From Mesorhizobium sp. WSM3626 (lineage in GTDB: Bacteria > Pseudomonadota > Alphaproteobacteria > Rhizobiales > Rhizobiaceae), in contig NZ_AZUY01000001.1 in assembly GCF_000513935.1 (NCBI RefSeq), positions 201,276 to 265,275 on the forward strand: a DNA stretch of 64,000 nucleotides, read 5' to 3'. The notes below the pieces were generated by a model. The model saw only the letters and a list, made by a program, of their open reading frames with translations, ran no database searches and was not told the origin of the DNA. This document shows, piece by piece, positions 35,146 to 46,025 of the stretch (positions are counted from its first letter, which is position 1; each line of letters begins with the position of its first letter). A program made the translations under genes and the position numbers.

Positions 35146-36158
35146 CGGTGGGCCACGGCGATGATATCAACGCCGTTGGCGGATCGGTCCGCCACATTCC
35201 GGTCCTCCTTGGCGAAGTGCTGGAAGCGCTGGCGCCGGCAGAGGGCGACATCATCATCGACGGTACGTTCGGCGCCGGCGGCTACACCAAGGCCATCCTG
35301 GCGGCGGGCGCGTCCGTCGTTGCCATCGACCGCGATCCGGATGCCATCGCGGCCGGCCGCGACCTCGAGGCGCGGTCCGGGGGCCGGCTGCGGCTCGTGC
35401 AGGCGCCGTTCTCGACGCTCGACGAACACGTGGAAAGCGCCGATGGCGTCGTGCTCGACATCGGCGTCTCCTCGATGCAGCTCGACCAGGCCGAGCGCGG
35501 CTTTTCCTTCCGCAACGACGGACCGCTCGACATGCGCATGGCGCAGGCGGGACTGAGCGCCGCCGATGTCGTCAACAGTTTCAAGCCGGGCGACCTTGCC
35601 CGCATCTTCGGCTTCCTCGGCGAGGAGCGTCACGCCGGCCGTATCGCCCGCATGATCGAGGCGCGCCGGGAAAAACGGCCGTTCGAGCGAACGCTGGAAC
35701 TCGCCGACGCGATCGAGACGCATATCGGCCGCGCGCCGAAGGACAAGATCCATCCGGCGACGCGCGTCTTCCAGGCGCTGCGCATCTTCGTCAATGACGA
35801 ACTTGGTGAATTGGCCAAGGCGCTGTTCGCGGCCGAACGCGCGCTGAAGCCCGGCGGCCGCCTTGTCGTGGTGACGTTCCATTCGCTGGAAGACCGCATC
35901 GTCAAGCGTTTCATCGCCGACCGCGCCGACGTCATGACCGGCTCGCGCCACATGCCGGAGGCGCAAGCGCGCACCGCGACCTTCCGCAAGGCTGGTGGCG
36001 GCGTGACGGCAGGCGACGCCGAGGTTGCGGCCAACCCGCGCGCCCGCTCGGCCAGACTGCGTGCCGCGATCCGCACCGAGGCTCCGGCGCGCAGCGGCGA
36101 TTTCTCGATCTTCGGCCTTCCAAAACTTCCTGGCATCGACCGGCCAGGGGAGAGGTAA
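35142..36158 (+). CDS. rsmH: 16S rRNA (cytosine(1402)-N4)-methyltransferase RsmH (MraW)
   Basis: The 338-residue SAM methyltransferase begins with [14 protein letters not shown] (about 17-30) and [17 protein letters not shown], then [57 protein letters not shown] and [18 protein letters not shown] are hallmark blocks. It N4-methylates C1402 of 16S rRNA in the P site. The start ATG overlaps the mraZ stop (ATGA). The frame remains open upstream to 34476 but is unsupported. The last codons (GGGGAGAGG) double as the ftsL ribosome site. Confidence 0.96.
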   Translation: MTVGHGDDINAVGGSVRHIPVLLGEVLEALAPAEGDIIIDGTFGAGGYTKAILAAGASVVAIDRDPDAIAAGRDLEARSGGRLRLVQAPFSTLDEHVESADGVVLDIGVSSMQLDQAERGFSFRNDGPLDMRMAQAGLSAADVVNSFKPGDLARIFGFLGEERHAGRIARMIEARREKRPFERTLELADAIETHIGRAPKDKIHPATRVFQALRIFVNDELGELAKALFAAERALKPGGRLVVVTFHSLEDRIVKRFIADRADVMTGSRHMPEAQARTATFRKAGGGVTAGDAEVAANPRARSARLRAAIRTEAPARSGDFSIFGLPKLPGIDRPGER

Positions 36159-36162
36159 GCAC

Positions 36163-36558
36163 GTGTTTCGTACCAGCGATATCATCCTGATCGCCGTCAT
36201 GGTTTCGGCCGCCGCCCTCACCTACAAGGCCAAGCGCGAGGCCGAGGACCAGTTGGCGGCCGTGCAGAAGATCCATGCCGAGATACGTTACGAGGAGGAC
36301 ACGATCGACCTTCTCAAGGCCGACTGGAGCCTGCTCACCCAGCCGTCGCGGCTGCAGAAGCTCGCCGAGCTCTACAAATCGCAGCTCGCTTTGGAGCCGG
36401 TCAGTGCCCGGCAGATCGTGGGCCTGGGCGACCTGCCGGCCAAGGCCCTCGACATCCAGGACATCCTGAACGGGCGCCAGGGCGCCATGGCCGACAATTC
36501 CGACAAGGCGCCCTTGGGCGACAAGGATCCCGTCGTGACCGGAGACATCGCCCAATGA
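36163..36558 (+). CDS. ftsL: cell division protein FtsL
   Basis: The 131-residue bitopic protein starts with a GTG at 36163 behind the GGGGAGAGG ribosome site. It has a short N-terminus, one transmembrane helix (about 6-22, DIILIAVMVSAAALTYKA), then a coiled-coil periplasmic region (about 23-65, KREAEDQLAAVQKIHAEI...DLLKADWSLLTQPSRLQKLA) typical of FtsL. A polar tail of about 50 residues follows. FtsL pairs with FtsB and FtsQ to activate septal FtsWI. It is highly diverged in sequence and named mainly from position and layout. The stop overlaps ftsI by four bases. Confidence 0.88.
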   Translation: MFRTSDIILIAVMVSAAALTYKAKREAEDQLAAVQKIHAEIRYEEDTIDLLKADWSLLTQPSRLQKLAELYKSQLALEPVSARQIVGLGDLPAKALDIQDILNGRQGAMADNSDKAPLGDKDPVVTGDIAQ

Positions 36559-38279
36559 TCGGCAAACTGCTGAAACGCTTCGCCACGGTAGGCCGCGCCA
36601 GGACGGGCGGGGACGGGTCGATCGTGGTCGAAGGCGCCCGCAAGGCGACCGGCGGCAAGGGCAAGGCGCGCATCGTGATGACGATGGCGGTATTCTTCGG
36701 CATTTTCTCAACTATATCCGGGCGGCTGGTCTATCTCGGTTTCCAGACACCCGACCTATCGGGCGGTCCGCAAAGCCGGGTCACCGCGTCACGTCCCGAC
36801 ATTGTCGATCGCAACGGCGAAGTGCTGGCCACCGACATCAAGACAGCGTCGCTGTTCGCCGAGCCGCGCCGCATCGTCGATGCCGATGAGGCGATCGAGA
36901 AGCTGTCGACGGTGCTGCCCGAAATCGACTACGAGCAGACCTATCACAAGCTGAAGAGCGGCGCCGGCTTCGTCTGGCTGCAGCGGCAGCTGACGCCCAA
37001 GCAGCAGGCCGACATCATGCAGCTCGGCATTCCCGGTTTTGGCTTCCGCACCGAAAAGCGCCGTTTTTATCCGAGCGGCGAAACCTCATCCTACATTGTC
37101 GGCCTGACCAACATCGACAACCAGGGCATCTCTGGCATGGAGAAATATATCGATGAGCAGGGCCTGAGCGACCTGCAGGCGTCGGGCCTGGCGGTGGCGA
37201 AGGATCTCAGGCCGGTCAAGCTTTCGATCGATCTGCGCGTCCAGCATGTGGTGCGCGACGAGATCGCCGCCGGCCTGGAACGCTACCGCGCCATGGGGGC
37301 GGGCGCCGTCGTGCTCAACGTCAAGACCGGCGAAGTGGTCGCCATGGCCTCGGTGCCGGATTTCGATCCGAACAATCCCTACAATGCGCAGGACAAGGAC
37401 CGGCTCAACCGGATGTCGGCGGGGCTCTATGAGATGGGCTCGACGTTCAAGAGCTTCACCTCGGCCATGGCGCTCGATTCCGGCAAGGCGACGATGTCGA
37501 GCCGCTTCGACGCTTCGCATCCAATCCGGGTCGGCCACCAGGCCATTCACGATTTCCACGGCAAGAACCGCGTGCTGTCGTTGCCGGAGGTGTTCCTCTA
37601 TTCCTCCAATATCGGGTCGGCCAGGGAGGCCGAGCTGGTCGGCATCGAGGCGCATCGCGAATTCCTGCATCGCCTCGGCATTCTGGAGAAGATGCAGACC
37701 GAACTGCCCGAAGTCGCCCGCCCGACCGAGCCGAAGGTCTGGAAGCAGGTCAATTCGTTCACCATCGCCTTCGGCCATGGCGTGTCGACGACGCCGCTGC
37801 AAGCGGCCGTCGGCTGCGCGGCGCTGGTCAATGGCGGATTCCTGATGCAGCCGACATTCCTGGTCCGCAGCCAGGAGGATGCGATGGCGGCGGCCAAAAA
37901 AGTGGTTGCCGAAAAAACTGTCGAGGGCATGCGCTACCTCTATTCGCTCAATGCCGAGAAGGGTTCGGCCAGAAACGCCCGGGTTCCCGGCTACCGCGTC
38001 GGCGGCAAGACCGGAACGGCCGAGAAGGTCATCAATGGCCGTTACTCGAAGGAGTTGAATTTCAACACCTTTGTCGCCGCCTTCCCGATGGACGATCCGC
38101 AATATCTAGTGTTCACGATCGCCGACGCCCCGCATCCGGAAAAGCCCGGGATGACCGACGTCGCGGCCAACAATGCAGGGGTAATGGCAGGCAATATCAT
38201 CAGGCGTGCAGCGGCAATGCTTGGCGTGAAGCCAGATTTCAGCCATGAAAATGGTGCAACGCTGGTTTCCTATCAGTGA
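36555..38279 (+). CDS. ftsI: septal peptidoglycan transpeptidase FtsI (PBP3)
   Basis: The 574-residue class B penicillin-binding protein has one membrane helix (about 39-61) and the PBP dimer domain (about 75-215, with RPDIVDRNGEVLA). The transpeptidase domain begins about 225. Active-site motifs are all present: STFK (296-299), SSN (350-352) and KTG (485-487). FtsI crosslinks septal peptidoglycan in partnership with FtsW and is recruited late to the divisome. It overlaps ftsL by four bases; a 54-bp gap follows before murE. Confidence 0.97.
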   Translation: MIGKLLKRFATVGRARTGGDGSIVVEGARKATGGKGKARIVMTMAVFFGIFSTISGRLVYLGFQTPDLSGGPQSRVTASRPDIVDRNGEVLATDIKTASLFAEPRRIVDADEAIEKLSTVLPEIDYEQTYHKLKSGAGFVWLQRQLTPKQQADIMQLGIPGFGFRTEKRRFYPSGETSSYIVGLTNIDNQGISGMEKYIDEQGLSDLQASGLAVAKDLRPVKLSIDLRVQHVVRDEIAAGLERYRAMGAGAVVLNVKTGEVVAMASVPDFDPNNPYNAQDKDRLNRMSAGLYEMGSTFKSFTSAMALDSGKATMSSRFDASHPIRVGHQAIHDFHGKNRVLSLPEVFLYSSNIGSAREAELVGIEAHREFLHRLGILEKMQTELPEVARPTEPKVWKQVNSFTIAFGHGVSTTPLQAAVGCAALVNGGFLMQPTFLVRSQEDAMAAAKKVVAEKTVEGMRYLYSLNAEKGSARNARVPGYRVGGKTGTAEKVINGRYSKELNFNTFVAAFPMDDPQYLVFTIADAPHPEKPGMTDVAANNAGVMAGNIIRRAAAMLGVKPDFSHENGATLVSYQ

Positions 38280-38333
38280 TTCTTGGGGCGCGCCGGCAAC
38301 TGCGCGCTATTTTGTTGCGGTGAACGGGACTCG

Positions 38334-39782
38334 ATGAAGCTCAAAGATCTAGCCGGTATCCTGCCAGTCGAAGGAACAGCTTCCGCCGATCTGGAGGTTT
38401 CCGGCATCTCGTCGGATTCCCGCCAGGTAAAACCGGGCGTCCTCTTTTTCGCGCTTGCCGGCACCAGGGCCGATGGCGCCAGCTACGCCGCCGACGCGGC
38501 CCGGCGTGGCGCTGCCGCGATCGTCGCGGGCAGCGCCCTTGCCGATTTGCCGGTTCCGGTGCTGGCTGTCGATGATCCGCGCCTGGCACTGGCGTTGAGT
38601 GCCGCCCGCTACTTCGGCATACAGCCGCAAACCATGGTCGCCGTGACCGGTACCAGCGGCAAGACGTCGGTCGCCGCCTTCACCAGGCAGATATGGGAGC
38701 AGGCGGGATACGCAGCCGCCTCGATCGGCACCACCGGCGTGGTTGCGCCCGGCCGCAACGAATATGGTTCGCTGACGACACCCGATCCGGTCGCCCTGCA
38801 CCAGTTGCTGAGGGAATTGGCCGATGCCGGCGTTACCCACGCTTCGATGGAGGCCTCCAGCCACGGGCTCGACCAGCGCCGCCTCGATGGGGTGAAGCTC
38901 TCGGCTGGCGGCTTCACCAATCTCGGCCGCGACCACATGGATTACCATCCGACGATCGAGGATTATCATCGCGCCAAATTGCGCCTGTTCGACACGCTGC
39001 TGCCGAAGGGCGCACCGGCCGTCGTCTTCGCCGACGATCCGTGGTCGGAACCGACGATAAAGGCGGCGCGGGCCGCTGGGCTCGACGTGCTGACGGTCGG
39101 CCGCCATGGCGATTTCCTCAAGCTGAAGCGGGTCGAGCATGAGCGTCATCGCCAGCGTGCCGAGGTCGAGGCCGACGGTGTGATCCACGAGATCGACCTG
39201 CCGCTCGCCGGCGATTTCCAGATAGCGAATGCGCTGGTTTCGGCGGGGCTTGCCATTTCCACAGGAACACCTGTCGCCAAAGCCTTGGCGGCATTGGAGA
39301 AATTGAAAGGCGCGCCGGGCCGGCTAGACCTGGTCGGCACCACGGCGAGCGGCGCGCCGGTCTATGTCGATTACGCTCACAAGCCCGATGCGCTGGAAAA
39401 TGTTCTGTCCTCGGTGCGTCCGTTCACCACCGGGCGCGTGATGGTCGTGTTCGGCTGCGGTGGCGATCGTGACCGGGGAAAACGACCGATCATGGGCGAG
39501 ATCGCGACCCGGCTCGCCGATGTCGTCATCGTCACCGACGACAATCCGCGCTCCGAAGTGCCCGAGACCATCCGCGCCGCCATTCTCGCCGCCGCGCCCG
39601 GTGCCATCGAGATCGGCGACCGGCGCAAGGCAATCCACGAGGCTGTCGGCATGCTGCATGCCGGCGACACGCTGATCGTGGCCGGCAAGGGCCATGAGGA
39701 AGGCCAGACGATCGGCTCTGAAACCCTGCATTTTTCCGACCATGAGGAAGTGCGCGCCGCGCTCAGGGAGCGTGCCGCATGA
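38334..39782 (+). CDS. murE: UDP-MurNAc-tripeptide synthetase MurE (meso-DAP adding)
   Basis: The 482-residue Mur ligase has an ATP loop VTGTSGKTS near residue 105. A central domain carries [19 protein letters not shown] and the LGRDHMDYH block (about 210). The DDNPRSE motif near residue 405 specifies meso-diaminopimelate rather than lysine. [23 protein letters not shown] precedes it. It adds meso-DAP to UDP-MurNAc-L-Ala-D-Glu in the cytoplasm. The ATG at 38334 fits; the frame runs back to 38283. Its stop overlaps murF by four bases. Confidence 0.97.
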   Translation: MKLKDLAGILPVEGTASADLEVSGISSDSRQVKPGVLFFALAGTRADGASYAADAARRGAAAIVAGSALADLPVPVLAVDDPRLALALSAARYFGIQPQTMVAVTGTSGKTSVAAFTRQIWEQAGYAAASIGTTGVVAPGRNEYGSLTTPDPVALHQLLRELADAGVTHASMEASSHGLDQRRLDGVKLSAGGFTNLGRDHMDYHPTIEDYHRAKLRLFDTLLPKGAPAVVFADDPWSEPTIKAARAAGLDVLTVGRHGDFLKLKRVEHERHRQRAEVEADGVIHEIDLPLAGDFQIANALVSAGLAISTGTPVAKALAALEKLKGAPGRLDLVGTTASGAPVYVDYAHKPDALENVLSSVRPFTTGRVMVVFGCGGDRDRGKRPIMGEIATRLADVVIVTDDNPRSEVPETIRAAILAAAPGAIEIGDRRKAIHEAVGMLHAGDTLIVAGKGHEEGQTIGSETLHFSDHEEVRAALRERAA

Positions 39783-41236
39783 GTTTGCTGTGGACATCGG
39801 AAGCGCTGGTTGCCGCCACGGACGGGCGGCCGCTCGGCCCCATGCCCGAAGGCATATCGGGCATTTCGATCGACAGCCGCAGCCTGCAGCCGGGAGAGGC
39901 CTTCTTCGCCATCAAGGGCGAGGCGATGGACGGCCATGACTTCGTCACCGCCGCCATCAAGGCCGGCGCCGGCGTGCTGGTGGTGGCGGAAGGCAAGCTG
40001 CCGTCTCTTGGCCGGCTGACGGCGCCAATCATCGTCGTCGAGGACGTGCTGGTTGCGCTCGAAAAGCTCGGCGTCGCGGCGCGCGCCCGCTCGCAGGCCA
40101 GGATCATCGCGGTAACCGGCTCCGCGGGCAAGACCACAACCAAGGAGGCGCTTCGCCACGTGCTTTCTGCCGTCGGCAAGGTGCATGCCTCGGCGCAGTC
40201 CTTCAACAACCATTGGGGGGTGCCGCTGACCCTGGCGCGCATGCCGGCTGACTGCGACTATGCCGTGTTCGAGATCGGCATGAACCATCCCGGCGAGATA
40301 CGGCCGCTGGTGAAGATGGTGCGGCCGCATGTCGCCATCGTCACCATGATCGCGGCCGCGCATCTTGGCTTCTTTCGCAATCTGGACGAGATCGCCAAGG
40401 CCAAGGCCGAGATTTTCGAGGGTCTGGAGCCCGACGGTGCCGCGGTGCTCAACCGCGACGATGCGCGTTTCAAGCTGCTGGACAAGATGGCACAGGCTGC
40501 CGGCGTCGAGCATGTCTATGGCTTCGGCGAGAATGCTCGCTCGACCTTCAAGCTGGTCAAGTGCGAGTTACATGCCGATCATTCCGACATCGCCGCCAGG
40601 ATCAGCGGCCACGATGTGATCGCCCGTATCGGAGCTCCCGGCCGGCACATGGTGCAGAACGTGCTGGCGGTGCTTGGCGCCGCGCATCTGATTGGCGCCG
40701 ATCTCGACAAGGTTGCATTGGCGCTGGCCGATCTCTCGGCCGAGCGCGGACGCGGCAAGCGCCACGTGCTGCGGCACCCCGGCGGCTCGACTTCGGGCCA
40801 GCCCGGTGGCCAAATCACACTGATCGACGAGAGCTACAACGCCAATCCGGCCTCGATGGCGGCCGCCATGGCGCTGCTCAATGCGACGCCGGTGACGGGC
40901 GAGGGCAGGCGCATCGCCGTGCTTGGCGACATGCTGGAGCTCGGCGACCACTCGGCCAAGCTGCATGCCGCTCTTGCCGATCTCATCGTCGGCACGGGCA
41001 CGCGGACAGTCTTTCTCGGCGGGCCGGAAATGCGGTCGCTGGCGGAAGCGCTACCGGGCGATATCAGGACGGAATACCGCGCCGGCGTCGAGGAGTTGAA
41101 GCCGGTGCTGCTCGCCGCGCTGAAGCCGGGCGACGTGGTGATGATCAAATCGTCGAAGGGCATCGGTTTTGCAAAACTGGTCGATGCGCTGCTGGGCAAA
41201 TTCCCGGCCAAGACGACAACCAGTAACCAGACCTAG
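39779..41236 (+). CDS. murF: UDP-MurNAc-pentapeptide synthetase MurF
   Basis: The 485-residue ligase adds D-Ala-D-Ala to the tripeptide. Visible motifs are [18 protein letters not shown] (about 32-50), the ATP loop [14 protein letters not shown] (about 112-125), [25 protein letters not shown], the Asn/His block [13 protein letters not shown], and [10 protein letters not shown]. An insert of Gly/Ser/Gln ([13 protein letters not shown], about 333-345) interrupts the usual spacing before LIDESYNAN, making the protein slightly longer than E. coli MurF (452). It is coupled to murE and followed closely by mraY. Confidence 0.97.
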   Translation: MSLLWTSEALVAATDGRPLGPMPEGISGISIDSRSLQPGEAFFAIKGEAMDGHDFVTAAIKAGAGVLVVAEGKLPSLGRLTAPIIVVEDVLVALEKLGVAARARSQARIIAVTGSAGKTTTKEALRHVLSAVGKVHASAQSFNNHWGVPLTLARMPADCDYAVFEIGMNHPGEIRPLVKMVRPHVAIVTMIAAAHLGFFRNLDEIAKAKAEIFEGLEPDGAAVLNRDDARFKLLDKMAQAAGVEHVYGFGENARSTFKLVKCELHADHSDIAARISGHDVIARIGAPGRHMVQNVLAVLGAAHLIGADLDKVALALADLSAERGRGKRHVLRHPGGSTSGQPGGQITLIDESYNANPASMAAAMALLNATPVTGEGRRIAVLGDMLELGDHSAKLHAALADLIVGTGTRTVFLGGPEMRSLAEALPGDIRTEYRAGVEELKPVLLAALKPGDVVMIKSSKGIGFAKLVDALLGKFPAKTTTSNQT

Positions 41237-41253
41237 TCGGGGGACGAAAGCGC

Positions 41254-42336
41254 ATGTTCACACTGCTGGTCGATTTCGCGGACAAGGTCTCTGTCTTCAA
41301 TGTCTTCCGCTACATCACGTTCCGCACCGGCGGCGCGCTGATCACCTCGGCGCTGATCGTCTTCATCTTCGGGCCGACCATCATCAATTCGCTGCGGCTC
41401 AGGCAAGGCAAGGGTCAACCGATCCGCGCCGACGGGCCGCAGACCCATTTCAAGAAGGCGGGCACGCCGACCATGGGCGGCCTGATGATCCTGTCCGGCA
41501 TCATCGGCTCGTCGCTTTTATGGGCGAACCTGTCGAGCATCTATGTCTGGGTGGTGCTGTTGGTGACACTCGGCTTCGGCTTGATCGGCTTCTACGACGA
41601 TTATCTGAAGGTGACGAAGCAGTCGCATCTCGGCTTCTCCGGCAAGGCGCGGCTTGCGTTGGAATTCGTTATCGCCGGCATCGCCGCCTGGGCGATCATG
41701 CACAATGGCCAGGCGCCGTTCTCGTCGTCGCTGACCTTCCCCTTCGCCAAGGAATTCATCGTCAACCTCGGATGGTTCTTCATTCCGTTCTCCTGCTTCG
41801 TCATCGTCGGCGCCGGCAATGCGGTGAACCTGACCGACGGCCTCGACGGTCTGGCGATCGTGCCGATCATGATCGCGGCGGCGTCCTTCGGCGTCATCGC
41901 CTATCTCTCGGGCAACGCGGTGTTCGCCGAATATCTGCAGATCCATTTCGTGCCCGGCACCGGTGAACTGGCGGTCGTGCTTGGCGCGGTCATCGGCGCC
42001 GGCCTCGGCTTCCTCTGGTTCAACGCGCCGCCTGCGGCGATCTTCATGGGCGACACCGGGTCGCTCGCCATGGGCGGCCTGATCGGCACGGTCGCGGTCG
42101 CCACCAAGCACGAGATCGTGCTCGTCATCGTCGGCGGCCTGTTCGTGGTCGAAATCCTCTCGGTCATCATCCAGGTCGGCTACTTCAAGATGACCGGCAA
42201 GCGCGTGTTCCTGATGGCGCCGATCCATCATCATTTCGAAAAGCTCGGTTGGACCGAAAGCCAGGTGGTGATCCGCTTCTGGATCATCGCCGTCATCCTG
42301 GCGCTGGTCGGCCTCTCCACCCTCAAGCTCAGATAG
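41254..42336 (+). CDS. mraY: phospho-MurNAc-pentapeptide transferase MraY
   Basis: The 360-residue protein has ten membrane helices. It transfers phospho-MurNAc-pentapeptide to undecaprenyl phosphate, making lipid I at the inner membrane. Key motifs are [14 protein letters not shown] (about 68-81), FYDDYLKV with the Mg-binding Asp pair (about 113-120), [13 protein letters not shown] (about 189-201), [12 protein letters not shown] with the catalytic Asp (about 265-276) and [13 protein letters not shown]. The full family length is kept. It starts 18 bases after murF and is followed nine bases later by murD. Confidence 0.98.
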   Translation: MFTLLVDFADKVSVFNVFRYITFRTGGALITSALIVFIFGPTIINSLRLRQGKGQPIRADGPQTHFKKAGTPTMGGLMILSGIIGSSLLWANLSSIYVWVVLLVTLGFGLIGFYDDYLKVTKQSHLGFSGKARLALEFVIAGIAAWAIMHNGQAPFSSSLTFPFAKEFIVNLGWFFIPFSCFVIVGAGNAVNLTDGLDGLAIVPIMIAAASFGVIAYLSGNAVFAEYLQIHFVPGTGELAVVLGAVIGAGLGFLWFNAPPAAIFMGDTGSLAMGGLIGTVAVATKHEIVLVIVGGLFVVEILSVIIQVGYFKMTGKRVFLMAPIHHHFEKLGWTESQVVIRFWIIAVILALVGLSTLKLR

Positions 42337-42344
42337 GCCACCGT

Positions 42345-43745
42345 TTGATCCCCGCCGCATCCTTCGCAGGCAAGCGTGTTTCGCTCTTCGGGCTCGGCGG
42401 CTCGGGGATCGCCACGGCGCGCGCGCTGATCGAGGGCGGCGCTGAGGTGCTGGCCTGGGACGACAATCCCGATAGTATCGCCAAGGCGGCCGCCACCGGT
42501 ATCGCCACTGGCGATCTGCGTGGCGCCGACTGGGCTGGGTTTTCCGCCTTCGTGCTGTCGCCCGGCGTGCCGCTGACCCATCCCAAGCCGCACTGGACCG
42601 TGGAATTGGCGCGCGGGGCGGGCGTCGAGGTCATCGGCGATATCGAGTTGTTCTGCAGGGAGCGGACGCAGCGTTCGCCGGATGCTCCCTTCATCGCCAT
42701 CACCGGCACCAACGGCAAGTCGACAACGACCGCGCTGACGGCGCATATTCTCAAGGCCTCCGGACGCGACACGCAGATGGGCGGCAATATCGGCCGCGCG
42801 GTGATGACGCTCGATCCGCCGAAGCCCGATCGCCACTACGTGGTCGAATGCTCGTCCTACCAGATCGACCTTGCGCCCTCGATCAATCCGACGGCCGGTA
42901 TCCTGCTCAATCTGACGCCCGACCATCTCGACCGCCACGGCACCATGCAGCACTACGCCTCGATCAAGGAGCGGCTGGTGGCAGGCAGCGAGACGGCGAT
43001 CATCGGCATCGACGATTCCTGGTGCGCGCAGATCGCCGATCGGCTGGAGCGGGCAGGGCGGCAGGTTATCCGCATTTCCAAGCGTCTGCCGCTGACCGAC
43101 GGCTATTTCGCCGACGGCACCAACATGATGGAAGCCGTGCATGGCCGCTACAGCCGGGTCGCCTTCCTCGAAGGCATCGGCTCGCTGCGCGGCCAGCACA
43201 ATGCGCAGAACGCTCTAGCCGCCGTCGCCGCCTGCCTCAAGGTCGGGCTCGACCTCGGCGAGATCCAGTCCGGACTGGAAAGCTTTCCGGGTCTCGCCCA
43301 TCGCATGGAGCAGGTTGGCCGCAAGGACCATGTGCTGTTCGTCAACGATTCCAAGGCGACCAATGCCGATGCCGCGGCACCCGCGCTGTCCAGCTTCAGC
43401 CGCATCTACTGGATCGCCGGCGGCCTGCCGAAGGAAGGTGGCATCGAGCCGCTGCGCGGCTTCTTCCCGCGCATCGCCAAGGCCTATCTGATCGGCGAGG
43501 CCGCACCCGCCTTTTCTGCGACGCTCGGCGAGGCCGTGCCCTACGAGATCTCGGGCACGCTGGCCGCCGCGGTCGAGCATGCCGCGCATGACGCGGCCAA
43601 AGACGACAGCGGCGAGGCAGTGGTGCTGTTGTCGCCGGCCTGCGCCAGTTTCGACCAGTTCAAGAATTTCGAGGTCCGCGGCGAAGCCTTCAGGCAAGCT
43701 GCGAGCGCTATAGATGGTGTCAAACCCATCGGAGGGGCACGATAA
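42345..43745 (+). CDS. murD: UDP-MurNAc-L-alanine:D-glutamate ligase MurD
   Basis: The 466-residue ligase adds D-Glu. It starts with a TTG at 42345 ([21 protein letters not shown]), nine bases after the mraY stop; the frame runs back to 42249 inside mraY, but no family homology begins before this. Motifs are FGLGGSG (about 13-19), [16 protein letters not shown] (ATP loop, about 120), [22 protein letters not shown], and [17 protein letters not shown] with [17 protein letters not shown] at the end. The stop shares one base with ftsW. The rare start codon may lower translation. Confidence 0.95.
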   Translation: MIPAASFAGKRVSLFGLGGSGIATARALIEGGAEVLAWDDNPDSIAKAAATGIATGDLRGADWAGFSAFVLSPGVPLTHPKPHWTVELARGAGVEVIGDIELFCRERTQRSPDAPFIAITGTNGKSTTTALTAHILKASGRDTQMGGNIGRAVMTLDPPKPDRHYVVECSSYQIDLAPSINPTAGILLNLTPDHLDRHGTMQHYASIKERLVAGSETAIIGIDDSWCAQIADRLERAGRQVIRISKRLPLTDGYFADGTNMMEAVHGRYSRVAFLEGIGSLRGQHNAQNALAAVAACLKVGLDLGEIQSGLESFPGLAHRMEQVGRKDHVLFVNDSKATNADAAAPALSSFSRIYWIAGGLPKEGGIEPLRGFFPRIAKAYLIGEAAPAFSATLGEAVPYEISGTLAAAVEHAAHDAAKDDSGEAVVLLSPACASFDQFKNFEVRGEAFRQAASAIDGVKPIGGAR

Positions 43746-44896
43746 TGCAGAGCCGTCTCGACAAAAGTCCGGTCGCAACCTGGTGGTGGACCATCGATCG
43801 CTGGTTCCTGGCGGCGTTCCTGTCGCTGATGGGGCTCGGCATCGTGTTGTCCTTCGCGGCAAGCCCCGCGGTCGCCGAACGCATCGGCCTCGACAGTTTC
43901 CATTTCGCCACCCGACAGATCATCTTCACCGTGCCTGCGCTCGGCGTGATGCTGGCGGTCTCCTTCCTCGATTCCAGGCAGATCCGGCGCATGTCGCTGA
44001 TCATGCTGTGCCTCATGCTGGTGCTGATGGTGGCGGTGCTCTATGTCGGCGTCGAGGTGAAGGGCGCGCGCCGCTGGGTATCGCTCGCCGGCCTGTCGAT
44101 CCAGCCTTCGGAATTCCTCAAACCGGCCTTCGTCATCATGTGCGCCTGGCTGTTCGCCGAACACAAGCGCCAGCCCGACATTCCGGGCAATCTGTTCGCC
44201 ATGCTGCTCCTGGTGCTGGTCGTGTCGCTGCTGGTAGCGCAGCCGGACCTTGGTCAGACCATGCTGACCACCGGCACCTGGGGCATTATGTTCTTCATGG
44301 CGGGACTGCCATGGCTTTGGATCATCGTGCTGGGAGCCGCCGGCGTCGGCGGCGTCTTCGCCGCCTATACGGTGTTTCCGCACGTCGCGCTGCGCATCGA
44401 CAAGTTCCTCACCGGCGAAGGCGACACGTTCCAGGTCGACATGGGCCGCGATGCGCTGATCAATGGCGGCTGGTTCGGCGTCGGGCCGGGCGAGGGCACC
44501 GTCAAGCGGGTCATCCCCGACAGCCATGCCGACTTCGTCTTCTCGGTCGCGGGCGAGGAGTTCGGGCTGATCATGTGCTTCTTCATCATGTCGATCTTCG
44601 CCTTCATCGTGCTGCGCGGTCTCAACACGGCGCTCAAGGAGCATGACGACTTCACCCGCTATGCCGTCGGTGGTCTGGTCACCGTGTTCGGCTTGCAGGC
44701 CGTCATCAACATGTGCGTCAACCTGCAACTGGTGCCGGCCAAGGGCATGACGCTGCCCTTCATCTCCTATGGCGGCTCCTCGCAGATCGCCATCGCCATA
44801 TCGATGGGCATGGTGCTGGCGCTGACACGCAAGCGGCCGGAAAAGCGCAAGCAGATGGGCTTTGCGCTGCCGCAGCGCGCCATGCCGGCGGAGTGA
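43745..44896 (+). CDS. ftsW: septal peptidoglycan glycosyltransferase FtsW
   Basis: The 383-residue SEDS-family protein has about ten membrane helices. It polymerises lipid II into glycan strands at the septum with FtsI. Motifs seen are [24 protein letters not shown] (about 106-129, containing the conserved QPSEF), [11 protein letters not shown], the catalytic-loop Asp region in [26 protein letters not shown], and [13 protein letters not shown] (about 338-350). A cytoplasmic N-tail (about 30 residues) precedes the first helix. The start overlaps the murD stop by one base. Confidence 0.97.
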   Translation: MQSRLDKSPVATWWWTIDRWFLAAFLSLMGLGIVLSFAASPAVAERIGLDSFHFATRQIIFTVPALGVMLAVSFLDSRQIRRMSLIMLCLMLVLMVAVLYVGVEVKGARRWVSLAGLSIQPSEFLKPAFVIMCAWLFAEHKRQPDIPGNLFAMLLLVLVVSLLVAQPDLGQTMLTTGTWGIMFFMAGLPWLWIIVLGAAGVGGVFAAYTVFPHVALRIDKFLTGEGDTFQVDMGRDALINGGWFGVGPGEGTVKRVIPDSHADFVFSVAGEEFGLIMCFFIMSIFAFIVLRGLNTALKEHDDFTRYAVGGLVTVFGLQAVINMCVNLQLVPAKGMTLPFISYGGSSQIAIAISMGMVLALTRKRPEKRKQMGFALPQRAMPAE

Positions 44897-44897
44897 C

Positions 44898-46025
44898 ATG
44901 GCCAGAGGCGTTATCCTTCTCGCGGCGGGTGGAACCGGCGGACATCTGTTTCCAGCCGAAGCGCTGGCGCACGAACTGATCGAGCGCGGCTGGGCGGTGC
45001 ATCTGGCGACCGACACCCGGGCCGAGCGGTTTGCCGCCCATTTCCCGGCGGCGGCCGTCCACCCGATCCAGTCGGCGACGTTAGGCTCGAAAAATCCCTT
45101 CACCCTACTTGGCGCCTTCTGGAAAATCTGGAGCGGCGTGCGTCAGGCCTCCGCCATCATCGGCAGGATCAAGCCGGAGGCCGTCGTGGGCTTTGGCGGC
45201 TATCCGACCTTGCCGCCGCTCTATGCGGCGACGCGGCGCAAGGTTCCGACGCTGATCCATGAGCAGAACGCGGTGATGGGGCGCGCCAACCGGGCGCTGT
45301 CGGGCCGTGTCGATGCGATAGCCGGCGGCTTCCTGCCGCAGGATGAGAGTGCGGCCGGCGCCAAGACGGTGACGACCGGCAATCCGGTCAGGCCGGCTGT
45401 GCTCGAAGCAGCCAGGACACCTTACGTGGCTTCAACCGGGGATGAGCCTTTCCGCCTGCTGGTGTTCGGCGGCAGCCAGGGCGCGCAATTCTTTTCCGAT
45501 GCGATGCCGGGGGCAGTCGCGCTGCTTTCCGATGCACAGCGCAGACGCCTTGTCATTACTCAACAAGCTCGCGCGGACGACGTGGCGCGGGTGAAGGCGG
45601 CCTATGCCGTGCTCGGCGTCGCCGTCGAGGTCTCGCCGTTTTTTACCGACATGGCGGCGCGCATTGCGGCGGCGCATCTGGTGATCTCGCGTTCCGGCGC
45701 CTCGACTGTCTCGGAGATCGCCGTTATCGGCCGGCCGGCGCTGCTGGTCCCCTATCCCTTTGCGCTCGACCACGACCAGGCAGCGAATGCGGCAGCGCTC
45801 GCTGCCGCCGGCGGCGGCGAAGTGCATGTGCAATCGTCGCTTTCGTCCGAGCGTATCGCGGCACTGCTCGGTGCCCTGATGGACCAACCGGAGCGGCTAG
45901 CGACGATGGCTGCAGCTGCCAAGTCGGTCGGCAGGCCCGACGCGGCACGGTTGCTCGCCGACCTCACAGAGGCTATTGCGTCCCGCAAAACAGTATCGGA
46001 TTTCAGGAAGGGAACGCACCCATGA
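44898..46025 (+). CDS. murG: UDP-GlcNAc:lipid I N-acetylglucosaminyltransferase MurG
   Basis: The 375-residue GT-B glycosyltransferase makes lipid II on the cytoplasmic face of the membrane. [20 protein letters not shown] (about 7-26) is the diphosphate loop. [16 protein letters not shown] (about 97-112), [30 protein letters not shown] (about 188-203) and [35 protein letters not shown] are signatures. It starts one base after the ftsW stop and overlaps murC by four bases. Length is usual. Confidence 0.97.
   Translation: MARGVILLAAGGTGGHLFPAEALAHELIERGWAVHLATDTRAERFAAHFPAAAVHPIQSATLGSKNPFTLLGAFWKIWSGVRQASAIIGRIKPEAVVGFGGYPTLPPLYAATRRKVPTLIHEQNAVMGRANRALSGRVDAIAGGFLPQDESAAGAKTVTTGNPVRPAVLEAARTPYVASTGDEPFRLLVFGGSQGAQFFSDAMPGAVALLSDAQRRRLVITQQARADDVARVKAAYAVLGVAVEVSPFFTDMAARIAAAHLVISRSGASTVSEIAVIGRPALLVPYPFALDHDQAANAAALAAAGGGEVHVQSSLSSERIAALLGALMDQPERLATMAAAAKSVGRPDAARLLADLTEAIASRKTVSDFRKGTHP

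Noticed and set aside
43541..45103. 520-codon minus-strand frame
   Set aside because: Antisense to ftsW; the product is rich in Asp, His and Arg and shows no fold.
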